This document shows, one piece after another, positions 1 to 5,935 of a stretch of 12,954 bases of DNA. The notes under the pieces are model-generated. The model did no database searches. It saw only the letters and a program-made list of their open reading frames with translations, and was not told the origin of the DNA. A program made the position numbers and the translations under genes. Position 1 is the first letter of the stretch. Each line of letters begins with the position of its first letter. The stretch covers positions 1 to 12,954 of the forward strand of contig JAKSBM010000219.1 of the NCBI GenBank assembly GCA_022361135.1. The letters are read 5' to 3'. Origin of the DNA: Desulfobacterales bacterium (lineage in GTDB: Bacteria; Desulfobacterota; Desulfobacteria; Desulfobacterales; Desulfobacteraceae).

Positions 1-505
1 AATATCGTCCCCCGCAGGCACGGGCCAATTCTTCCCCCGCCTTGGAAGAGCGGTTGGCAATGGTCACCCGCCCTCCCCTGTCCTGTATGCCGTGGGCAAC
101 GGCCTTGGCTGCCCCCCCTGCCCCCAGAACAAGCACCTCCTTTCCTTGAATTCCATGGGCATCCAAAGGATCCACAGCTGCGCGCAAATCAGTATTGTAA
201 CCCTTGAGGGTTCCCCCCTCATTGACCAGGGTATTCACAGCCCCGATTTTTTCCGCCAGGGGATCCACCCAATCCAGATGGGGAAGGATGGATTCCTTGA
301 ATGGAATGGTCACCGAAACGCCTTGGATATCCAATGCCCTGACCGCCCCCACGGCCCCTGCGATATCCCTGGGTTCAAATGCCAGGTACACGGCATCGAT
401 GCCGTGGAATGCAAAGGCGGCATTGTGGATGGCCGGGCTGAGGGAATGGCCCACCGGACTGCCGAAGATACAATAGAGTCGGCTTGTGGTCGTTATGGTG
501 TTCAT
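1..505 (-). CDS. aroE: Shikimate dehydrogenase AroE (N-terminal 168 residues; cut by window edge)
   Basis: NADPH-dependent reduction of 3-dehydroshikimate to shikimate in the cytoplasmic shikimate pathway. I translated the frame from the ATG at 505, and it stays open to the left edge. Family motifs appear in order: the substrate-binding GSPVGHSLSP (about residues 15-24), VTIPFK with the catalytic lysine K70, GAVNTL (88-93), GYNTD with the catalytic aspartate D106, the glycine-rich NADP loop GAGGAAKAV (128-136), and NRSSK (151-155), the position that usually recognises the NADPH phosphate. The family is about 270-285 residues, so roughly 100 C-terminal residues lie outside the window. The start is one base after the pheA stop codon, so the gene is probably translationally coupled to pheA and shares its attenuator. 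No truncation or frameshift is visible in the part seen. Confidence 0.95.
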   Translation of the reverse strand, partial: MNTITTTSRLYCIFGSPVGHSLSPAIHNAAFAFHGIDAVYLAFEPRDIAGAVGAVRALDIQGVSVTIPFKESILPHLDWVDPLAEKIGAVNTLVNEGGTLKGYNTDLRAAVDPLDAHGIQGKEVLVLGAGGAAKAVAHGIQDRGGRVTIANRSSKAGEELARACGGRY

Positions 506-506
506 C

Positions 507-1604
507 CTAGTTGCCTTCCTCCGGGTGGGCGGGATATGCGCCCAGGATCTTGAGGGTTAATGTGTTTTCCTTTAAAAGGTCTATGGTTTCAGCCACCCTG
601 TCATCTGAAATGTGGCCGGCCAGATCCAGGAAGAAATAATAATGCCACTTTTCCTTACGGGTGGGCCGTGATTCCAATTTCAACATATTCATGCCTGCGG
701 TTTCAACCGGTTTTAATGCCTGAAACAAGGCACCGGGTTGGTGGGGGACGGCAAACATGACCGAGGTTTTATCATTTCCCGTGGCCCGGGGTGTTTCCCG
801 CCCAATGATCAGGTAGCGGGTGACATTGCCGGAACCGTCCTGGACCTGGGTTTCAATGGGTAAAAGATCATGGACGGCGCTGGTTTCTCCGGGAATAAGG
901 GCGCCGGTGTCGGGATCCTTCTGGGCAGTTGCCACGGCGTCAAGGTCCGAAGAGACTGCCACCAACTTTATATGGGGAAACTTGCGTCCCAGCCAACGGC
1001 GACATTGATCCAACACCCGGGGGGTGGCTGTGATGGATTTCAGGTGCTGGGTATTCCCTGTAATGGAAACCAGATCATGGGTGACCGGACTATAGTGTTC
1101 CCCGGTGATCTTCAGATCGTATTCCGCAAAGAGATCCAATGTATGGGCAACCGTGCCTTCCATGGAATTTTCCACCGGCACCACACCAAAGTGGGATTCG
1201 TTTTTTTCCACCTCCCTGAACAATTCCTCCAGGCTGGGCTGGGAAAGATATTCTCCGCAATGGTGGAAATGCTCCATGGCCGCCCGATGGGGAAAACCAC
1301 CCTTGGGCCCCAGGTAGGAGATTGTTTTGGGTTTTTGAATATCCCGGGTGGCCCGGATGATTACGTTGAACAGATACCTGAGAAGGGTCTGGTCCGCCGG
1401 TCCCTGGTTTTGACGGAAGAGATTTTCCATGACCCTTTTTTCCCGGGAACGGTCCAAAACCTGGGATCCCTTTTCCTTCTTGATATTGCCCACTTTCCGC
1501 CCCACTTCAAGGCGTTGGTTAACCAATTCGAGAATCTGGGAATCAATTCGATCGATCTCATCCCTCAAGGGTGCCAATTCTTTTTCCGGCACTGCTGACT
1601 CCAT
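507..1604 (-). CDS. pheA: Bifunctional chorismate mutase / prephenate dehydratase with ACT domain (P-protein)
   Basis: Converts chorismate to prephenate and then to phenylpyruvate, the committed branch to phenylalanine. The 365 residues show an AroQ chorismate mutase (about 10-90), a prephenate dehydratase (about 95-270) and an ACT regulatory domain (about 279-358), the usual P-protein length and order. Mutase active-site residues of the E. coli enzyme are kept at a constant +3 offset: R14, R31, K42, D51, R54, E55. The dehydratase has VVPVENSMEGTV (141-152) and the catalytic threonine T262 in NVTRY. The ACT domain has GALF (291-294) and ESRP (311-314), the phenylalanine-binding signatures, so allosteric Phe inhibition is expected. 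Two dehydratase positions are unusual: GGFPH where GTFS-like is typical, and TRY instead of TRF. The ATG at 1604 has an AGGGGG ribosome binding site 8 bases upstream. It lies just after the attenuator terminator and one base before aroE. Confidence 0.95.
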   Translation of the reverse strand: MESAVPEKELAPLRDEIDRIDSQILELVNQRLEVGRKVGNIKKEKGSQVLDRSREKRVMENLFRQNQGPADQTLLRYLFNVIIRATRDIQKPKTISYLGPKGGFPHRAAMEHFHHCGEYLSQPSLEELFREVEKNESHFGVVPVENSMEGTVAHTLDLFAEYDLKITGEHYSPVTHDLVSITGNTQHLKSITATPRVLDQCRRWLGRKFPHIKLVAVSSDLDAVATAQKDPDTGALIPGETSAVHDLLPIETQVQDGSGNVTRYLIIGRETPRATGNDKTSVMFAVPHQPGALFQALKPVETAGMNMLKLESRPTRKEKWHYYFFLDLAGHISDDRVAETIDLLKENTLTLKILGAYPAHPEEGN

Positions 1605-1621
1605 TTCTTTTTCCCCCTTCT

Positions 1622-1664
1622 AAAAATAAAAAAACCGCATCAGGTGCTTGCCCTGCTGCGGTTT
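1622..1664 (-). terminator. Intrinsic terminator of the pheA attenuator (3:4 hairpin plus U-tract)
   Basis: Read on the minus strand, AAACCGCAGCAGG (1664-1652) pairs with CCTGATGCGGTTT (1644-1632). This gives 12 of 13 pairs with a single G/A mismatch and a 7-base loop. T7-A-T5 (1634-1622) follows directly, the layout of a Rho-independent terminator. It sits 17 bases before the pheA start codon, so it must be conditional if pheA is expressed from the upstream promoter. Its 5' arm overlaps the alternative antiterminator. It can also end read-through transcripts from the CNNM/CorC gene, which has no other visible terminator. Confidence 0.88.
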
Positions 1665-1715
1665 GTCTGCGTTTTGTTCTTTTATTGAATCAGTGGATCA
1701 CCACAGACAGGCAGC
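1655..1715 (-). promoter_or_regulatory. Putative antiterminator (2:3 pairing) of the pheA leader
   Basis: On the minus strand, GCTGC (1715-1711) and TGTCTG (1709-1704) near the end of the leader gene can pair with GCAGC (1659-1655) and CAGACA (1669-1664). This makes an 11-pair stem with a small asymmetric internal loop. The 3' strand uses part of the terminator's 5' arm, so this stem and the terminator cannot form together. It is the expected anti-terminating form when a ribosome stalls upstream on the Phe/Tyr codons. The pairing was found by eye; no energy was calculated. Confidence 0.72.
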
Positions 1716-1778
1716 ATGGGTATAAAAATACCCATAAAAATAAAAGCTAAAAAATTTATTTGCGTGTCTGTTGTTCAT
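1698..1778 (-). CDS. Phe/Tyr-rich leader peptide controlling pheA-aroE (PheL-like)
   Basis: A 26-codon gene from the ATG at 1778 to the TGA at 1698. Residues 9-19 read FFSFYFYGYFY: five Phe and four Tyr in eleven codons. The peptide ends in a Trp codon directly before the stop. It lies between a TTGACA promoter and a terminator in front of pheA, exactly where the enterobacterial pheL leader lies. The likely role is in the act of translation: scarcity of charged tRNA-Phe or tRNA-Tyr stalls the ribosome over segment 1 and frees segment 2 for the antiterminator. The function is inferred from this layout. Weak point: there is no good Shine-Dalgarno sequence, only an A-rich AAAAGAA about 8 bases upstream. 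An AT-rich stretch could yield Phe/Tyr codons by chance, but the coordinated hairpins argue against that. Confidence 0.82.
   Translation of the reverse strand: MNNRHANKFFSFYFYGYFYTHAACLW
1703..1771 (-). promoter_or_regulatory. Putative protector/pause structure (1:2 pairing) of the pheA leader
   Basis: Inside the leader gene, ATGGGTAT (1735-1728) and ATACCCAT (1723-1716) form a perfect 8-pair hairpin with a 4-base loop. It is flanked by ACAGACA (1771-1765) and TGTCTGT (1709-1703), a second perfect 7-pair stem. Pairing here uses up segment 2 and so prevents the antiterminator. In known amino acid attenuators this 1:2 structure also pauses RNA polymerase so that translation can catch up. Confidence 0.7.
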
Positions 1779-1815
1779 TGGTAATTTCTTTTGATTTAAA
1801 AATTAGAGTCCCAAA

Positions 1816-1844
1816 ACCCTATATGGGCTTTGTTCGGTTGTCAA
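1816..1844 (-). promoter_or_regulatory. Sigma-70-like promoter for the pheA leader operon
   Basis: On the minus strand a perfect -35 TTGACA (1844-1839) is followed by TATAGG (1823-1818) at a 15-base spacing or TAGGGT (1821-1816) at 17 bases. The -10 is therefore imperfect and its exact position is uncertain. The sequence just upstream is A/T-rich (AAAGAAATTTTC), as in UP elements. A start near 1811 would give a leader RNA of about 200 bases containing the leader gene and the attenuator. Confidence 0.65.
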
Positions 1845-1862
1845 GAAAATTTCTTTAACCCG

Positions 1863-3104
1863 CTATTCCTTTTTCAGGATAAAGGATTGTATCCGGTTTC
1901 CGTCCATTTCCTTTACCGTGGCCGTCCACTTTCCAATTTTTATGAATTCACCGTCCTTTGGAATCCGTTCCACCTGGCCCAGGAAAAACCCGGACAGGGT
2001 ATCGTAATTGGCCGATTCCGGTAATTCGATTTCTATTTCCTTGTTCAAATCCTGGATGGCTATTTTACCCTTGACCAGCCATTTGTTCCCCTTGAGGCGG
2101 ACGATGTCCGGAGGTACCTGATCGGTTTCATCGGTGATCTCCCCAAGGATTTCCTCAACTAAATCTTCCAGGGTAACAATACCGGAAACGCCGCCGTGCT
2201 CATCCACCACCACGGCCATGTGGCTTTTCTGGGCTTTAAAATCCTGGAGAAGGGAATCCAGCTTTTTGGTCTCCGGCACAAAATAGGGCTGCTTCATGAT
2301 TTCCTTAACATCCAGGAAACCGGAACTATCCCGGCTGCTCATGAGACGTTGGTAGGAACTGAAAAGATCCTTCACATGAAGGATGCCGATGATATTGTCA
2401 ATGGTGTCCTCAATGATGGGAATCCGGGAAAAACCGGTTTTCAACGTGGCTTTGATGTCCAGCCCTTCGGCCACATCAATGACATACATATCAGCCCTTG
2501 GGGTCATAATCTCGGAGCAAAAGGTGTCGTCAAACTCAAAAATGTTTGAAATATATTCCTTTTCCGCTTCCTTGATTTCCCCCTCCTCTTCCACCACTTC
2601 CACCATGGTCATCAATTCATCTTCGGTGACGGTGTCCTGGGATTTATCCAGGCGTCCGTGGAGGGAAGGCACAAAATTGAGAATCATTATCAAGGGCCAG
2701 AAGAGTTTGGAAAGCCAGTAAATTGGATAGATTACGGCACGGGCCACAAGCACATTGTTCTGGTTGGCAAAGGATTTGGGGAAAATTTCACCAAAGACCA
2801 GAATCAAAAGGGTCATGACACCGGTGGCAATGCTCACGGCATTGGATTCAAAATAGCGCAAGGAGAGTGCCGTGGCCAGGGCGGAGGCACCGATGTTCAC
2901 CAGGTTGTTGCCGATGAGAATGGTGGTTAACAGAGTATTGGAGTCTTCCTTCATCTGCTGAATTAAACGACCGGTGGTTGATCCGTCTTTGGAAATGTGA
3001 AGGGCTTTGACTTTACTGATGGAAAACAAAGCCGTTTCAGAGGATGAAAAAAAACCGGAAAGAATAAGGCAGATGATCAGTAAAATAAGATCAAAGGTTA
3101 TCAA
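1863..3104 (-). CDS. CNNM/CBS/CorC-domain membrane protein (HlyC/CorC family; probable Mg2+/Co2+ efflux)
   Basis: Inner-membrane protein of 413 residues with the family's standard layout. A DUF21/CNNM membrane domain occupies about 1-150, with GNNLVN (65-70) and the GEIFPK motif (105-110). An acidic helical linker follows (about 155-190), then a CBS pair (about 195-250 and 262-322, including DEHGGVSGIVTLEDLVEEI) and a C-terminal CorC_HlyC domain (about 335-413). Relatives such as YfjD/CorB, CorC and MpfA are linked to magnesium or cobalt export and resistance; the hemolysin name is historical. The substrate cannot be read from sequence. The start is TTG at 3104: the membrane segment begins at once and the first in-frame ATG is at residue 51. 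AGAGGA lies about 11 bases upstream. The 71-base upstream gap holds a putative promoter, so it is probably a separate unit from the lpx operon. It is unrelated in function to pheA. Confidence 0.88.
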   Translation of the reverse strand: MITFDLILLIICLILSGFFSSSETALFSISKVKALHISKDGSTTGRLIQQMKEDSNTLLTTILIGNNLVNIGASALATALSLRYFESNAVSIATGVMTLLILVFGEIFPKSFANQNNVLVARAVIYPIYWLSKLFWPLIMILNFVPSLHGRLDKSQDTVTEDELMTMVEVVEEEGEIKEAEKEYISNIFEFDDTFCSEIMTPRADMYVIDVAEGLDIKATLKTGFSRIPIIEDTIDNIIGILHVKDLFSSYQRLMSSRDSSGFLDVKEIMKQPYFVPETKKLDSLLQDFKAQKSHMAVVVDEHGGVSGIVTLEDLVEEILGEITDETDQVPPDIVRLKGNKWLVKGKIAIQDLNKEIEIELPESANYDTLSGFFLGQVERIPKDGEFIKIGKWTATVKEMDGNRIQSFILKKE

Positions 3105-3139
3105 AGTTGAAACATTCCTCTAATGGTGAAAATTAATTT

Positions 3140-3168
3140 ATCTAATAGCTTTTCCCAACGTTTGTCAA
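3140..3168 (-). promoter_or_regulatory. Putative sigma-70-like promoter for the CNNM/CorC gene
   Basis: On the minus strand TTGACA (3168-3163) is followed by TATTAG (3147-3142) at a 15-base spacing or TTAGAT (3145-3140) at 17 bases. The -35 is perfect and the -10 is moderate. It lies in the lpxB to CNNM gap, 8 bases after the lpxB stop codon. No terminator hairpin is visible between lpxB and this promoter, so read-through from the lpx operon is also possible. Confidence 0.5.
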
Positions 3169-3175
3169 TTCCCTT

Positions 3176-4345
3176 TCAAGGGGGTGAGCCGGCGAGCTCA
3201 AGGGCAATTCTGGCAGCGCGTCTTGAGCAGCCCGGAGGGCCCAGCCGTTTTCTGATCAGGGACAATTGACGACGATGGTAATTCAGATCCTGGAGCATTT
3301 CCAGGGCGGTATCGAAAATTCGCTGTGGTGACGCCTCATCCTGGAGTAACTCCGGCATGACCGGCTGTCCGGCAACCAGGTTGGCCAGTCCGGCATATTC
3401 CACCTTCACCAGCAATTTTGCCAGTTTATAGGTCAAAGGCGACATCCTATAAACCAGGATGGTGGGAACGGTGCACAAGGCCGCTTCAAGGGTCACGGTC
3501 CCGGAGGCGGCCACTAACAGATCCGCCTGATTGAAAATACGATCCGGATGTCCTTTCACAACCTGGACATGGGATGCCAGGTCATGGCTGTCAATGATTT
3601 CATTGAATCGCTCCCCAAGCCGTCCCTGCACCGATTGGGCCGAGGAGATTAAAATGCGAAGTTTGGGGAATTTTTGTTTGAGCAGGGATGCACTGTCCAA
3701 CATCACGCCCAAAAGACTTTCAACCTCTGCCTTTCTGGAGCCGGGAAGGATTCCCAGGGTCAGTTCATTGCCGGATTCAGCAGATGCCGGGTACGGTTCA
3801 TGGGGATACCGGTCCATGAGGGGGTTTCCCACAAAGGTGGCTGGAATATCAAACTTTTTGTAAAGGGGAATTTCAAAGGGAAAAATCAAAGCGGCGTGGT
3901 CAACGTGGGCTTTGATTTTATTAAGGCGCCGCTGATTCCAGGCCCATACCTTGGGCGTGATATAATACATGACCCGGGCACGGGAATGGGCCTTGACCCA
4001 GGCTGCGGCCCTTAGGTTGAATCCGGGATAATCAATGAGAATGACCAGATCCGGATCCAGCTGTTTCATTTTCCGGGTGAATTTACGAAAGGCATCCCGG
4101 ATCTGCCGGAATTGCCCGAGGATTTCCACCACCCCCATGGCAGACAATTGATCAATGTCATAGAAAAGATCAACCCCTGCGGCTTCCATGTTGGGGCCGC
4201 CGATACCAGTCATTCGGCTATGGGGGCTGCTTTTACGTATGGCGGCGGCCAGATGGCCGCCGTGGACGTCACCGGAGGGTTCTCCGGCAAGAATCAAAAT
4301 TTGTTTTTCCTGTCCCCTGGGAACAGGGCTGGGCTCCGATGTCAT
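3176..4345 (-). CDS. lpxB: Lipid-A-disaccharide synthase LpxB
   Basis: Membrane-associated glycosyltransferase (family GT19) that joins UDP-2,3-diacylglucosamine and lipid X to form the lipid A disaccharide-1-phosphate. The length of 389 residues is normal. Motifs in order: AGEPSGDVHG (20-29), DYPGFN (105-110), ITPKVWAWN (129-137, where SPxVWAWR is more usual), FPFE (155-158), VGNPLMD (172-178), LPGSR (200-204), SGTVTLE (281-287) and YRMSPLTY (299-306). The ATG at 4345 overlaps the lpxI stop as ATGA and has GGAG 7 bases upstream, so translation is coupled to the gene that makes lipid X, one of its two substrates. It is the last gene of the envelope operon seen here. Confidence 0.96.
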   Translation of the reverse strand: MTSEPSPVPRGQEKQILILAGEPSGDVHGGHLAAAIRKSSPHSRMTGIGGPNMEAAGVDLFYDIDQLSAMGVVEILGQFRQIRDAFRKFTRKMKQLDPDLVILIDYPGFNLRAAAWVKAHSRARVMYYITPKVWAWNQRRLNKIKAHVDHAALIFPFEIPLYKKFDIPATFVGNPLMDRYPHEPYPASAESGNELTLGILPGSRKAEVESLLGVMLDSASLLKQKFPKLRILISSAQSVQGRLGERFNEIIDSHDLASHVQVVKGHPDRIFNQADLLVAASGTVTLEAALCTVPTILVYRMSPLTYKLAKLLVKVEYAGLANLVAGQPVMPELLQDEASPQRIFDTALEMLQDLNYHRRQLSLIRKRLGPPGCSRRAARIALELAGSPP

Positions 4346-5160
4346 GGTATTTCTCCGTCCGACAATGCCACAATACTGATTTTGTGCTCATCTGCCAGTC
4401 GAATCATCTCTTCCCTGTCAAAGGAAAGGCTCTTGCCGGATTCCAAAGCCAGAACCGTACATTGGTGGTCCACCATGGTCTGGATGGTATCCCGTCCCGA
4501 GGCCGGCACATCAAATCTCAAATCCTGATTGGGTTTGGATAATTTAACCACCACAGCCCCATCTCCCTTGGAAAGATCTCCACCCCGGGCAATGGTGGCA
4601 TCGGTGCCGTCAATGGCCTCCACGGCCAGTACGGAACCGTTACCAATGACAATGCACTGGCCGATGTCAAGGTCGCCGATGGCCTTGGCCAGTCTCCAGC
4701 CCTGTTGGATATCCTTCAGTTCTGCTTCATCGGGCTTGCGCCGGGTCCAGCAGCCTTGGGGGCTAAGGAGTTCGGGAAGGAGAAAGGTGGAAGACATGAT
4801 TTCAATGCCTTCTTCCTTCATGAGCTCGGCAAAGGATGACAGCACATTGTCGTCGTGGGTTTTCCGGGTTTTTGCAATGAAGGCCAACGCCTTTAGATCC
4901 GGGCGAATATCCTTAAAGATGCTGACTTTTTCAATGGAGCCCAGCATTACGGCCTGGGTGACCCCGTGCTTTTTAAAATACTTGAGCAGCTTGTTCAGCT
5001 GCCCCAGATAAAGCCATTTAAATTCAGCAACGTCATTTACCAAATCCGGATCTGTATCGGACTTGAACCCGGCGGCGATCACCTTGTACCCTTCCGCCTT
5101 TGCCCTTTGTGCAAAAAGACGGGGAAACTGACCACCACCGGCAATGAGACCAATGTTCAT
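4342..5160 (-). CDS. lpxI: UDP-2,3-diacylglucosamine pyrophosphatase LpxI (DUF1009 family)
   Basis: Hydrolyses UDP-2,3-diacylglucosamine to lipid X and UMP, the step done by the unrelated LpxH in E. coli. The length of 272 residues is typical. N-terminal IGLIAGGGQFP (3-13), GSIEK (74-78), GNGSVLAVEAIDGTD (173-187) and KLSKPNQDLRFDVPASG (206-222) are characteristic of the family. D217 in RFDVP probably matches the aspartate (D225) reported as catalytic in Caulobacter LpxI. The start lies 2 bases after the lpxA stop and the end overlaps lpxB by 4 bases. Position between lpxA and lpxB supports the role strongly. The ribosome binding site is poor: GAGGGG is about 13 bases from the ATG, so coupling to lpxA translation is likely. 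Confidence 0.93.
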   Translation of the reverse strand: MNIGLIAGGGQFPRLFAQRAKAEGYKVIAAGFKSDTDPDLVNDVAEFKWLYLGQLNKLLKYFKKHGVTQAVMLGSIEKVSIFKDIRPDLKALAFIAKTRKTHDDNVLSSFAELMKEEGIEIMSSTFLLPELLSPQGCWTRRKPDEAELKDIQQGWRLAKAIGDLDIGQCIVIGNGSVLAVEAIDGTDATIARGGDLSKGDGAVVVKLSKPNQDLRFDVPASGRDTIQTMVDHQCTVLALESGKSLSFDREEMIRLADEHKISIVALSDGEIP

Positions 5161-5162
5161 GC

Positions 5163-5933
5163 CTATCGGGTTACCCCTCTATTGGAGTTGGCGATAAAAT
5201 TCACAAAATTCATCACTTCAGGGGTCTGCTCGACTTCGGCCTTTACCCGTTCCACGGCCTGGGGAATGGTAAGCCCGATGCGGAAGAAGATGCGGTATGC
5301 TTTTTTTAATTCCTTGAGACCGGCCTTGGTAAATTTATGGCGCTTCAGTCCCACGTTGTTCAACCCGTGCAATGTGGCCCGGTCCCCGGCTGCAATGACG
5401 TAGGGCGGAATATCCTTAACCACAGCGGATTTTCCACCGATGTAGGCGTAATCCCCCACATTGACAAATTGGTGGATGGCCACAAGGCCACCCACGGTGG
5501 CATAGTTGCCCACTTCGATGTGGCCGGCCAGGGTGGAATTGTTGGCCAGAATTACGCCCTTGCCCGTCTTACAATCATGGGCAATGTGGGTGTAGGCCAT
5601 GAGGTAGTTGTTTTCTCCCACCTCGGTGATGCCGCCGCCAAACTCGGTTCCCCGATTGATGGTCACAAATTCACGGATAATGGAGCCGGAACCGATTTTC
5701 AGGTAGGTCTTTTCGCCGTGGAACTTCAGATCCTGGGGTGCACCACCAATGGAGGCGTACTGGGAGATCTGACATTTTTCACCAATGGTGGTGAATTTTT
5801 CAATGGTGACATGGGGACCGATGGTGGTTCCCGCACCAATGCATACATCTTTTTCAATCACGGCGTAGGGGCCGATGGTTACGTCTTTATCTATCTCTGC
5901 ACTTGGATCAACAATGGCAGTTGGATGGATCAT
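5163..5933 (-). CDS. lpxA: UDP-N-acetylglucosamine O-acyltransferase LpxA
   Basis: First enzyme of lipid A synthesis: transfers a 3-hydroxyacyl chain from acyl-ACP to the 3-OH of UDP-GlcNAc in the cytoplasm, as a trimeric left-handed beta helix. The 256 residues show hexapeptide repeats from residue 2 to about 185, then a helical C-terminus. The catalytic base is H119 (E. coli H125) in HIAHDC; H154 matches E. coli H160, both at an offset of -6. By that offset the chain-length position (E. coli G173) is G167, which suggests a long 3-hydroxy chain such as C14; this is inference. The ATG at 5933 has GGAG 5 bases upstream, inside the 3' end of lpxD. The gap to lpxD is 2 bases, with no fabZ between them. 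Confidence 0.96.
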   Translation of the reverse strand: MIHPTAIVDPSAEIDKDVTIGPYAVIEKDVCIGAGTTIGPHVTIEKFTTIGEKCQISQYASIGGAPQDLKFHGEKTYLKIGSGSIIREFVTINRGTEFGGGITEVGENNYLMAYTHIAHDCKTGKGVILANNSTLAGHIEVGNYATVGGLVAIHQFVNVGDYAYIGGKSAVVKDIPPYVIAAGDRATLHGLNNVGLKRHKFTKAGLKELKKAYRIFFRIGLTIPQAVERVKAEVEQTPEVMNFVNFIANSNRGVTR

Positions 5934-5935
5934 AC

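Noticed and set aside
870..1598. 242-codon plus-strand frame opposite pheA
   Set aside because: Antisense shadow of a gene with three intact domains; no domain pattern of its own.
1632..1664. Hairpin read only as a simple terminator for the CNNM/CorC gene
   Set aside because: It lies about 200 bases beyond that gene, downstream of a promoter and an aromatic-rich leader frame. Its 5' arm has an alternative partner. A conditional attenuator explains more, although it may also stop read-through.
1811..1827. CCC-ATATA-GGG near-symmetric sequence overlapping the pheA -10 region as a repressor operator
   Set aside because: The symmetry is only three pairs around an AT core, with no second site, so it is too weak to call.
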